A stretch of DNA of 64,000 nt from CAVTWS01 sp963738445 (lineage in GTDB: Bacteria > Actinomycetota > Acidimicrobiia > Acidimicrobiales > SHLQ01): NCBI GenBank assembly GCA_963738445.1, contig CAVTWS010000011.1, forward strand, positions 496,001-560,000, in the 5' to 3' direction. Position numbers and translations under genes: made by a program. Every line of letters starts with the position of its first letter. Position 1 is the first letter of the stretch. Below, one piece after another: positions 1 to 7,662 of the stretch. Under the pieces are notes generated by a model. The model was not told where the DNA came from. It saw only the letters and a list, made by a program, of their open reading frames with translations, and ran no database searches.

Positions 1-1
1 C

Positions 2-1633
2 AACGACCGCACCGGCTGGATCTCGCCCGGCGCGCTCACGTACATCTCGCGCCGCCTCGACATCGCTCCGGCCGACCTCTACGGCGTCGCCTCGTTCTAC
101 GGTCTGTTCTCGCTGGAGCCGCGCCCGACCCGCCAGGTCCATGTGTGCGTCGACCTCGCCTGTTCGATCGCGGCCGGGGATCGAACAGGAGCATCGGGTT
201 CCCTGCCACCGGGGACCCACGCGTCCCCGTGCCTCGGGTTGTGCGAGCGAGCTCCCGCGGCCCTGGTGATCGAAGCCGGCGACGCCCCGCGCCAGGCGGT
301 CCTCGCCCCGGCCTCGACGCAGGCGCTCGAACAGGCGGGGGGCGGTTCCTGGCCCGGTGACGAAGCGCCCGTGGCCGCGTCCGTACCCCAGCCGGCGTCC
401 GAACGGACCCTCCTACGGCGAGTCGGCTCCGTCAACCCCGGGAGCCTTGGCGACTACCGGGCCCACGGCGGGTACGAAGCGCTCACTCGCGCCATCGACC
501 TCGGCCCGGCGGGCGTCATCGCCGAGGTGCTGGCCTCGGGCCTGGTCGGTCGGGGTGGGGCGGCGTTCCCGGCCGGCCGCAAGTGGGACGCTGTGGCCCG
601 CCACACCGATCGGCCCTGTCATCTGGTCTGCAACGCCGACGAGTCCGAGCCGGGCACGTTCAAGGATCGCGTGATCATGGAGGGCGATCCGTTCGCGCTG
701 GTCGAGGCGATGACCATCGCCGGGTTCGCGGTGGGCGCCGAGAGGGGGATCATCTACCTCCGCGGTGAGTATCCCCGGGCGCGGGCGACCCTGGGTGCGG
801 CGATCGGGTCGGCCCGGTCCGGCGGCCTGCTCGGCCCTGATGTCGGCGGCAACGGGTTCGCCTTCGACATCGATATCGTGCGCGGCGCGGGGGCCTACAT
901 CTGTGGCGAGGAAACGGCGATCTTCAACTCGATCGAAGGTTTTCGAGGTGAGCCCCGGGCGAAGCCCCCCTTCCCAGTCGATGCCGGGTTGTTCCACCAG
1001 CCCACGGTCGTCAACAACGTCGAGACGCTCGTGAACGTGCTGCCGATCGTGCTCGGCGGTGGTGCGGCCTACGCCGCCATCGGCACCATCGGCTCGTCGG
1101 GAACCAAGCTGCTGTGCGTGTCCGGTCGGGTCGCTCGGCCGGGCGTGTACGAGGTGACCTTCGGCGCCACGTTGGGCGAGGTGATCGCCCTGGCGGGTGG
1201 GGTTGCGGATGGTCGCCCACTCCAGGCGGTGCTGCTCGGCGGCGCCGCCGGGACGTTCGTCGGCCCGGAGGAGATGCACCTGCCGCTCACCTTCGAGGGA
1301 ACCCGCGAAGCCGGAGCATCGTTGGGGTCCGGCGTGGTGATGGTGCTCGACGACACCGTCGAGCTCGAGCCGTTCGTGCGGCGCATCGCCTCGTTCTTTC
1401 GTCACGAGAGCTGCGGGCAGTGCGTCCCATGCCGGGTCGGGACGGTCAGGCAGGATGAGGTGCTCGCCCGCCTGGCCGCAGGAGCCGTCGGTGGAGTCGG
1501 CGGAGACGCCGACCGTGCGCTGCTTGCCGACGTCGGCCGGGTCATGCGCGATGCCTCCATCTGTGGCCTCGGACAGACCGCCTACAACGCCGTCGAGTCG
1601 GCCATCTCGATCGGAGCGTTCCGCCGTGCCTGA
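2..1633 (+). CDS. NuoE-NuoF fusion, NAD-linked diaphorase subunit of a formate dehydrogenase-like complex (5' partial)
   Basis: Reading frame is open from base 2, so the protein begins upstream of the window. The first ~110 residues seen are a NuoE-type thioredoxin-like [2Fe-2S] domain (VASFYGLF, then Cys pairs in HVCVDLAC and PCLGLC). The rest is NuoF: FMN/NADH site GLVGRGGAAFPAGRKW, CNADESEPGTFKDR, the GAYICGEETA segment, and a C-terminal [4Fe-4S] motif SCGQCVPCRVG with the last Cys in SICGLG. Expected role: pass electrons between NAD(H) and the Fe-S chain of the partner subunit, in the cytoplasm. E-F fusions occur in HoxF and in FdsG/FdsB-like proteins; the neighbour's molybdopterin-type cluster motif favours formate dehydrogenase over hydrogenase. 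It overlaps the next gene by 8 bases, so the two are likely translationally coupled. Confidence 0.85.
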   Translation, partial: NDRTGWISPGALTYISRRLDIAPADLYGVASFYGLFSLEPRPTRQVHVCVDLACSIAAGDRTGASGSLPPGTHASPCLGLCERAPAALVIEAGDAPRQAVLAPASTQALEQAGGGSWPGDEAPVAASVPQPASERTLLRRVGSVNPGSLGDYRAHGGYEALTRAIDLGPAGVIAEVLASGLVGRGGAAFPAGRKWDAVARHTDRPCHLVCNADESEPGTFKDRVIMEGDPFALVEAMTIAGFAVGAERGIIYLRGEYPRARATLGAAIGSARSGGLLGPDVGGNGFAFDIDIVRGAGAYICGEETAIFNSIEGFRGEPRAKPPFPVDAGLFHQPTVVNNVETLVNVLPIVLGGGAAYAAIGTIGSSGTKLLCVSGRVARPGVYEVTFGATLGEVIALAGGVADGRPLQAVLLGGAAGTFVGPEEMHLPLTFEGTREAGASLGSGVVMVLDDTVELEPFVRRIASFFRHESCGQCVPCRVGTVRQDEVLARLAAGAVGGVGGDADRALLADVGRVMRDASICGLGQTAYNAVESAISIGAFRRA

Positions 1634-2579
1634 CCCGGTGTCCGGAGGTTCGACCGAGGTCGCGATCTCGGCCCCCGCCCGCCTGGTGGAGCTCACCATC
1701 GACGGCGCGACGGTCCGAGTTCCCGATGGGTCGACGCTGTTGGCAGCCTGCCGTCGCGAAGGCACCGAGGTGCCCACCCTCTGCTTCGGCGAGACCCTCC
1801 GCCCCAAGAACGTGTGCCGGGTGTGCATGGTCGAGGTCGACGGCTCACGCACCCTGGTGCCGGCCTGCTCGCGCCTCGCCGAGGCGGGGATGGTCGTCGC
1901 CACGGACTCGGAGCGGGTGCACCACAGCCGTCGCCTGGTGCTCGAGCTGCTGGGATCCTCGGCAGACCTCTCCTACGCGCCCCCGGTCGCGGCGTGGAAC
2001 GCCGAGTACGGCGTCGATGTCGGCCGTCACGGGAACCCGGCCCCGTCGTCGTCCGACCGTGATCACCGGTTCCCGAACCATGTTCCCGCGGCTCCGACGG
2101 ACTCGACCGACGCCGCCACCGTGCATCAGCCGGTGAAGATCGACAACGAGCTGTACATACGCGACTACGGGCGTTGCATCCTCTGCTACAAGTGTGTCGA
2201 CGCCTGCGGCGAGCAGTGGCAGAACACGTTCGCCATCGGGGTGGCCGGTCGGGGCTTCGATGCCCGCATCTCGACCGAGCACGACGTCTCGCTGCCCAAC
2301 TCCGCGTGCGTGTACTGCGGCAACTGCATCGCCGTGTGCCCCACCGGCGCCCTCATGTTCGCCAGCGAGCATGGCATGCGCGCCGACGGCAGCTGGGACG
2401 AGGATCGCCAGACCGCGACCACCACCGTGTGCCCCTACTGCGGTGTCGGCTGCAACCTCACCCTGCACGTCCAGGACAACGAGATCGTGAAGGTGACCAG
2501 TCCCGCCGATCACGACATCGGGCACGGCAACCTGTGCATCAAGGGCCGCTTCGGTTTCCAACACGTCCAGAACCACTGA
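1626..2579 (+). CDS. FdsA/NuoG-like Fe-S electron-transfer subunit lacking the catalytic molybdopterin domain
   Basis: GTG start at 1626 has GGAG nine bases upstream and overlaps the preceding stop. Domains in order: a [2Fe-2S] ferredoxin fold (Cys at PTLCFGE, KNVCRVCMVEV, VPAC), then two [4Fe-4S] sites (CILCYKCVDAC and CVYCGNCIAVCP), then the N-terminal [4Fe-4S] motif of the molybdopterin oxidoreductase family (CPYCGVGC ... NLCIKGRFG). The His/Cys-ligated cluster normally found after the ferredoxin domain of NuoG/FdsA is not visible. The protein stops a few residues after the last motif, at about 317 residues, where FdsA-type proteins continue for some 600 residues of Mo/W-bis-MGD catalytic domain. 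No continuation exists in any frame before the hairpin at 2595. Either the catalytic subunit is encoded separately outside the window or the gene is truncated. Confidence 0.8.
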   Translation: MPDPVSGGSTEVAISAPARLVELTIDGATVRVPDGSTLLAACRREGTEVPTLCFGETLRPKNVCRVCMVEVDGSRTLVPACSRLAEAGMVVATDSERVHHSRRLVLELLGSSADLSYAPPVAAWNAEYGVDVGRHGNPAPSSSDRDHRFPNHVPAAPTDSTDAATVHQPVKIDNELYIRDYGRCILCYKCVDACGEQWQNTFAIGVAGRGFDARISTEHDVSLPNSACVYCGNCIAVCPTGALMFASEHGMRADGSWDEDRQTATTTVCPYCGVGCNLTLHVQDNEIVKVTSPADHDIGHGNLCIKGRFGFQHVQNH

Positions 2580-2594
2580 CCCCCCGAGCTATTC

Positions 2595-2644
2595 GTTCTG
2601 GGAGACACAGCTGTCGCTCACGCGACAGCTGTGTCTCCCAGAAC
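2595..2644. terminator. Long perfect hairpin between convergent genes
   Basis: Arms 2595-2617 and 2622-2644 are perfectly complementary over 23 bp with a 4-base loop (TCAC). It starts 16 bases after the Fe-S subunit stop and ends 17 bases before the stop of the convergent lipoprotein gene. There is no T-run on either side, so it is not a classical intrinsic terminator, but its placement fits a bidirectional terminator or 3'-end stabiliser. Confidence 0.7.
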
Positions 2645-2660
2645 AGGTGAGGTGACGTGT

Positions 2661-5030
2661 TCAGCCGGAGACGAACCATGCGCCGACGCCGCTCGCGATG
2701 TCACGCTCGACGCCGGGCACGCCGTCGAGACCCGGCGCCTCGACCGGCGCGGCCCGGTCGAAGGTGTCGGTGGCGAGCCGGTAGTCGTCGGTGTCGGGGT
2801 CGACGAACGGCGACGCTCCCGTCGAGTCGATCTGGGTGGATGCCCGGTCCTGCCCGGTGACCTCGGTGAATCCGGCGACGGTCGACCGGTAAGCGAGCGA
2901 CCCGTCCTCCCGGATCCACCGGAAGCGGTACGGCGGCTCGCCCTCCCGATCGCTCGACAGCGCGTAGGCATTTCGGTCGTAGGAATCGAACCGGGTCGGG
3001 GTAGGGCTGGCGGAGCTCGGCTCCCCGGTTTCGAGCACGGCTCGATCGCCCAACCGGTCGACCAGTTCGGGCGCCTCGGCGAAGAGGTTTCCCGTGACCT
3101 CGATACCGCTCGGATCGGTGTCGACCTGGAAGTCGGCGAGTCGCCCGGGCTCCCGAGGGTCGTCGGACACCTCCAGGTCCGTGAGATTGCCGTCGAACGT
3201 GTTGCGAACCACGGCGACGTCGTCGGAGCCGACCAGGCGGAGACCAACGGTGCCCGGCGCATCGTGTCCGGAGATCACGTTGCCGGCGATCGTGGCGTGG
3301 CGGGAGACTTCGTAGAACAGCCCGTGTTTGGCGTTGCCCGAGATGTAATTGCCGACGATGACCGCGTCGACGCAGGCCAGATCGCACCACAGGCCGGTGG
3401 CCTGGTTGTCCGAGAAGCTCGAGTAGGCCACCGTCAGCCCCTCCGTCCAGGTGACCTTGAGGCCCGCGACCACGCAGTGGGTGCCGCCGCCGCAGTCCTG
3501 GTAGTCGAAATCGGCCGCGTTGTTCCGGTCGATCCGGCTGAAGGCGATGCTCAGCCCGTCCGCCTCGTTGGCGGTGATGCCTCGGGCACCGTTGTCGGTC
3601 GCCGTCACCCTGGTGAGCGAGACGCCGGAGTTGTACACCGCCAAGCCGGTGGCCGACGTATGCGTCACGGTGACGTCGGTCAGAGCTACGCCCGGCGCGT
3701 CGATGATCACGGCCGCGTAGCCGTCCTGGTGCAGAGGCGAGTAGGCGGTGAACGTCAGACCGCGCAGTTCCGACCCGCTGGCGCCTCCGTCCCCGTCCCC
3801 GGGATGCAGCTTGACGCCCGTCGAGCGGGTGCTCGCCTCCACGGCACGACCGGTGGGGTCGAACCCGACGATGAGTTGGTGGCCGGCGGAGTCGTAGACG
3901 AAGGTGTCGTCGCCGCCTGCTACGTCGGCGGGGTCGAGCACCTGGACGAGTGGCTCACCGTCGACGAAGAGCTGCTCGAGGAGCCCCGAGGCCGGAGCGG
4001 CAGGATCGATCTGATCGACCACGATCTCGTACTCCGGATCGCCCGGCTGGGGGAGGGGCGAGGTGAACGGGGTGGTCCAACGGCCGTTGCCATCGGGCGA
4101 CCAGGCCGACTCGACGGGATCGGCGCCACTCACGATCACCCGCTCGCCGGGCGCAGCCAGGAGCCGAACCGGTCGGAACAGGTCGCCGATCGACTCCCGG
4201 TACAGGCCCTCGTGCACGACCACCGTGGCGTTCGGAGGGGCGGCGGACACGGCGTGGGCGATCGTCCGGTACGGCGATCGATCGTCGCCGGGACCGTCGT
4301 CGCTCCCGTCGGGGGAGACGTGGACCACGCCGTTCGCGGTGCCGATGGAGCCGCCTACACCGGTCGCGCCGGCGCCCATCGCGACGGTTCGGGGATCCCA
4401 GCCGATGTCGATCCCCACGATGACCGACCCGGTTGTGACCCCGTCGGAACCGGATTGGACGGCCGCTACGCCCACCCGGCTGGAGCCTTCAGGGTGAGGG
4501 TTGCTCACGACCGCCGAGGTCTCGTCCGCGGGAACGGTGTCGACCATGGTCCAGACGCCACCGCTCGACTGCGCCCACACCGTGTACTCCTCCGCCGCGG
4601 GGTCGGCGGCCCACTGCACCCCGATCCGGGCGGCGTCGAAGGTGACGAGCGCAGGGGCGCCCGGCGTCGTGAGCCGAACCTCCGCCGTGTCGAGCTCTTC
4701 GCCTTCCGGGCTCAACAGCCCGACCGTCACCGGTCGCCCGACGAGATCGACGGGGATCGCCTGGCTCATCGTGGCCACGTCACCGATCTCCTCGACGTCG
4801 TGCAGGGAAACCGACAGGTCCACGATGTCGGTCTCAGGGTCGTCGATGGTCAGCACGTAGCCGTCGGCGGTCTCGGGAGGGGTCCAGGTGACGTCCAGGC
4901 TGGACCCTCCGGCACCGACGATCAGCGCGGTCAGTCGGAGCTCGGCGCCGCTCTCCTCGCCGCTGTTGGTGCACGCCCCAATCACGACGCCGAGCGCCGC
5001 GAGGAGGGCGGCGGCGCAAGAGGGGGACAT
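2661..5030 (-). CDS. Secreted lipoprotein with fibronectin-like N-terminal part and right-handed beta-helix
   Basis: 789 residues from the ATG at 5030. The N-terminus is a lipoprotein signal peptide: hydrophobic run LLAALGVVIGAC with the lipobox Cys followed by a TNSG spacer, so it should be anchored on the outer face of the membrane. Residues ~30-220 look like two beta-sandwich (fibronectin-type-III-like) domains. After about residue 230 comes DGSDDGPGDDRSPYRTIAHA, the usual entry to a parallel beta-helix (NosD/PbH1 type), followed by repeated short N/G-rich coils (e.g. YNSGVSL, NGARGITAN, GNYISGNAKHGLF). Such helices often bind or cleave polysaccharide, but no catalytic set can be assigned. 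Its upstream neighbour on the same strand is another exported protein, so a surface or biofilm role is plausible but not shown. Confidence 0.7.
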   Translation of the reverse strand: MSPSCAAALLAALGVVIGACTNSGEESGAELRLTALIVGAGGSSLDVTWTPPETADGYVLTIDDPETDIVDLSVSLHDVEEIGDVATMSQAIPVDLVGRPVTVGLLSPEGEELDTAEVRLTTPGAPALVTFDAARIGVQWAADPAAEEYTVWAQSSGGVWTMVDTVPADETSAVVSNPHPEGSSRVGVAAVQSGSDGVTTGSVIVGIDIGWDPRTVAMGAGATGVGGSIGTANGVVHVSPDGSDDGPGDDRSPYRTIAHAVSAAPPNATVVVHEGLYRESIGDLFRPVRLLAAPGERVIVSGADPVESAWSPDGNGRWTTPFTSPLPQPGDPEYEIVVDQIDPAAPASGLLEQLFVDGEPLVQVLDPADVAGGDDTFVYDSAGHQLIVGFDPTGRAVEASTRSTGVKLHPGDGDGGASGSELRGLTFTAYSPLHQDGYAAVIIDAPGVALTDVTVTHTSATGLAVYNSGVSLTRVTATDNGARGITANEADGLSIAFSRIDRNNAADFDYQDCGGGTHCVVAGLKVTWTEGLTVAYSSFSDNQATGLWCDLACVDAVIVGNYISGNAKHGLFYEVSRHATIAGNVISGHDAPGTVGLRLVGSDDVAVVRNTFDGNLTDLEVSDDPREPGRLADFQVDTDPSGIEVTGNLFAEAPELVDRLGDRAVLETGEPSSASPTPTRFDSYDRNAYALSSDREGEPPYRFRWIREDGSLAYRSTVAGFTEVTGQDRASTQIDSTGASPFVDPDTDDYRLATDTFDRAAPVEAPGLDGVPGVERDIASGVGAWFVSG

Positions 5031-5074
5031 GGTCTGACCACGGTAGGGCGGACGACGCCGGGCGGGATGGCGGG

Positions 5075-7564
5075 TCAGGGGGCCCAGGCCACCACGTCGA
5101 CGATGAGGTGCCCGGTGCCGGCGTTGTTGTAGATCGCCACCTGGCCGTTCGGCGCGAGCCGGGCCACCACGAGGTTCGGGGTGTCCTGGCCGGGGTCGGC
5201 GTTCAGGTTCGAGGCGGTGGGGCGAGGCTCGTCGGCCGGCCACACGGTGATGAAGCTCGGTGCGTCCGATTCGGACGACGTCACGTTGAGCACGACACTG
5301 CTCACGCCGACGGTCGGAACTCCGCCACGCCCGGCCACGGTCAGATTGATGGTGTCGGCACCGACCCGGCCCGCGCCGGAGAACTGGCCGTCGATGGTCG
5401 GTTGGCCGGGGCGGGTGTCGAGCAGGCGGGCCGGGGTGAGCGAGGTGAACGCCGGACTCGCCGGGAACCACCCGACGAGGTCGGCGACGAGGTGGCCGGT
5501 GCCGGCGTTGTTGTAGAGCGAGATCTGGCCGCCGGCGCCGACCTTGGCGACGACGAGGTTCGGGGTGTCCTGGCCGGGCTCGGTGTTCAGGTTCGACGCG
5601 TTCGGACGGCCGTCACCGGTCGGCCACACGGTGACGAAGCTCGCGGTGTCCGACGCGGTGCTGGTCACGTTGACGACGACCGCGGCGACGCCGGTCGACG
5701 GAAGTCCGGCCCGCCCGGCGACGGTGAGGTCGATCGTCGCCGCCGGGCCGATGGGTCCGAGTCCGGCGAACTGGCCATCGGCCGTGGCCTGTCCGGGACG
5801 CGTGTCGAGCAGGCGGGCTGGAGCTTGCGGCACGAACGACGTACCGGTCGGGATCCATCCCACGACGTCGGCGACGAGGTGCCCGGTACCGGCGTTGTTG
5901 TACAGCGACACCTGTCCGCCGGCGCCGAGCTTGGCCACGACGAGGTTCGGTGTGTCCTGCCCCGGAGCGGTGTTCAGGTTGGAGGCGTTGGGTCGGGGGT
6001 CGCCCGTGGGCCACACCGTCACGAAGCTGGCGGTGTCGGCCTCGGTGGACGTGACGTTGAGGATCACGGCGCCGACGCAACGTTCGGCCACACCACCCCG
6101 CCCGGTCACCCGAAGGTTCAAGGTCGCGGCCGAACCGACGATCCCGGTGCCGGCGAACTGGCCGTCGACGGTGGGGCGGCCGGCCCGGGTGTCGAGCAGG
6201 CGGGCCGGGTTGACGGCCACGACGCCTTCGAGCCCCGCGCCGAGATCGGTGACGAAGACATCGGCGAACGCATTGCCATCCGATGGGATGAGGTTGGCCG
6301 CCGCCGAGGTGAACGAGGCCCGGCACCCGTCGACGCTGACGCGCGCTTCGTCGCCCGAAGCGTCGGCGTTGCCGCCGCCGGCCGCGACGGTCAGCCGGCG
6401 GGTGGTGTTGGCCACCATGTCGCGTGAGAAGACGTCGGCGAGGCCGTTGGTGTCTCCGGAGACGAGATCGGTGGCCGAGGAGTGGAACACGACGATGCGG
6501 CCATCGCCGCTGATCTGAGGGGTGAAGCTGTCACCGTTGCTGTCGCCGCCGGCAGCATCCACGCTGGCCCGGCGGGTGGTGTTGGTCTGCAGGTCCCGCA
6601 CGTAGATGTCGTGGCTGTCGTTGCCGTCACCGGTGACCAGGTCGGAGGCCAACGAGTTGAAGGCCACGTAGCGGCCGTCGGCGCTGATGGCCGGATTGGC
6701 GCTCGGGTTGTCGGGAAAGCCGCCGGTGATGTCGACGGAGACGCGGGTCGTGACGCCGGTGTCGAGGTTGCGGAGGAAGATGTCGGCCACACCGTTCGTG
6801 TCGTTGGCCACGGTGTCCGTTGCGTCCGTCTCGAAGGCGACCAGGCGGCCGTTGCCGCTGATGGAGGATCGCGTGCCGGCTCCGGCATCGAGGCTGCCGC
6901 CCGTGGGATCGAGGGTGACCCGGGCCGTGGTGGTGGTGACCAGGTCGCGCACGAAGATGTCAGGGAGCCCGTTGGTGTCACCGGGCACGACGTCCGTCGC
7001 GGTGGACCAGAACGACACGTACCGTCCGTCGGCACTCACCGATGGGCTGGTGCTCTCCCCGTTCGTGTCGCCGCCGGCGTTGTCGACGCTGACGCGACGG
7101 GTGAGACCGGTGGCCAGCTCCCGGAGGAAGATGTCGCCCAGTCCGTTGGCATCGCCGGCGACGATGTCGGTCGCGTTGCTGGTGAACGCGATGTAGCGGC
7201 CGTCGGAGCTGATCTGGGATTCGTAGCTCACGCCGTCGGCGTCGCCGCCGTTCTGGTCGACGCTGACCCGGCTGGTCACGCCCCGAACCCGGTCGCGGAC
7301 GAAGACGTCGTTCAAGCCGTTGGCGTCGCCGGCGACGACATCGTTGGCCGACGACGAGAAGGTGACGAACCGGCCATCGACGCTCAGCGACGATGTTCCA
7401 GCCTGTGCGTTCAACGGCCCGCCGGCCGTGTCGACGCTCGCCCGGCTGGTCGGCCCCGGCACGAGGGCGGCATCGGCGCCGGTCGTGGGCAGCGCAGCAC
7501 CCGACAGCATCGCGGCCGCGGTCAGCGCCGCCACCCGGGACCGTGTTCTCCGCGTATTCGCCAT
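5075..7564 (-). CDS. Secreted PD40/TolB-like beta-propeller protein with three C-terminal ~130-residue repeats
   Basis: 829 residues; ATG at 7564 is preceded by GAGGGAGG five bases upstream, which decides this start over an in-frame TTG at 7579. A Sec signal peptide (basic start, then LTAAAMLSGAALPTTGADA) precedes about seven propeller blades with the consensus SADGRYVAF and GDTNGLPDIFVRD, each ending in RVSVD.GG. From about residue 440 there are three tandem copies of a module that starts PARLLDTR, carries NVTST, SFVTVWPTG and GQDTPNLVVAK, and ends YNNAGTGHLVADVVGW. The blades resemble TolB/PD40 sensors; the C-terminal modules resemble cell-surface repeats common in Acidimicrobiia. No enzyme motif was seen. 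An extracellular binding or adhesion role is inference. Confidence 0.7.
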   Translation of the reverse strand: MANTRRTRSRVAALTAAAMLSGAALPTTGADAALVPGPTSRASVDTAGGPLNAQAGTSSLSVDGRFVTFSSSANDVVAGDANGLNDVFVRDRVRGVTSRVSVDQNGGDADGVSYESQISSDGRYIAFTSNATDIVAGDANGLGDIFLRELATGLTRRVSVDNAGGDTNGESTSPSVSADGRYVSFWSTATDVVPGDTNGLPDIFVRDLVTTTTARVTLDPTGGSLDAGAGTRSSISGNGRLVAFETDATDTVANDTNGVADIFLRNLDTGVTTRVSVDITGGFPDNPSANPAISADGRYVAFNSLASDLVTGDGNDSHDIYVRDLQTNTTRRASVDAAGGDSNGDSFTPQISGDGRIVVFHSSATDLVSGDTNGLADVFSRDMVANTTRRLTVAAGGGNADASGDEARVSVDGCRASFTSAAANLIPSDGNAFADVFVTDLGAGLEGVVAVNPARLLDTRAGRPTVDGQFAGTGIVGSAATLNLRVTGRGGVAERCVGAVILNVTSTEADTASFVTVWPTGDPRPNASNLNTAPGQDTPNLVVAKLGAGGQVSLYNNAGTGHLVADVVGWIPTGTSFVPQAPARLLDTRPGQATADGQFAGLGPIGPAATIDLTVAGRAGLPSTGVAAVVVNVTSTASDTASFVTVWPTGDGRPNASNLNTEPGQDTPNLVVAKVGAGGQISLYNNAGTGHLVADLVGWFPASPAFTSLTPARLLDTRPGQPTIDGQFSGAGRVGADTINLTVAGRGGVPTVGVSSVVLNVTSSESDAPSFITVWPADEPRPTASNLNADPGQDTPNLVVARLAPNGQVAIYNNAGTGHLIVDVVAWAP

Positions 7565-7647
7565 AACGACCTCCCTCAAGGCCCGGTCACCGTAGCACCG
7601 GGGTCTCGCGTGGGAGAGGTGGTGGCCGCAGAGTCGGAGGTCGCACG

Positions 7648-7662
7648 TATCATCGCTGCGTG
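7648..7662 (+). promoter_or_regulatory. Predicted leaderless promoter of proS
   Basis: TATCAT (7648-7653), six bases, then the GTG start at 7660. There is no Shine-Dalgarno sequence at a useful distance (the only GGAGG is 20 bases upstream), so transcription probably begins at the start codon. Confidence 0.6.

Noticed and set aside
413..1903. Long open frames on the minus strand opposite the NuoEF and Fe-S genes
   Set aside because: High-GC shadow frames; no family motifs, and the plus-strand frames carry conserved Cys motifs.
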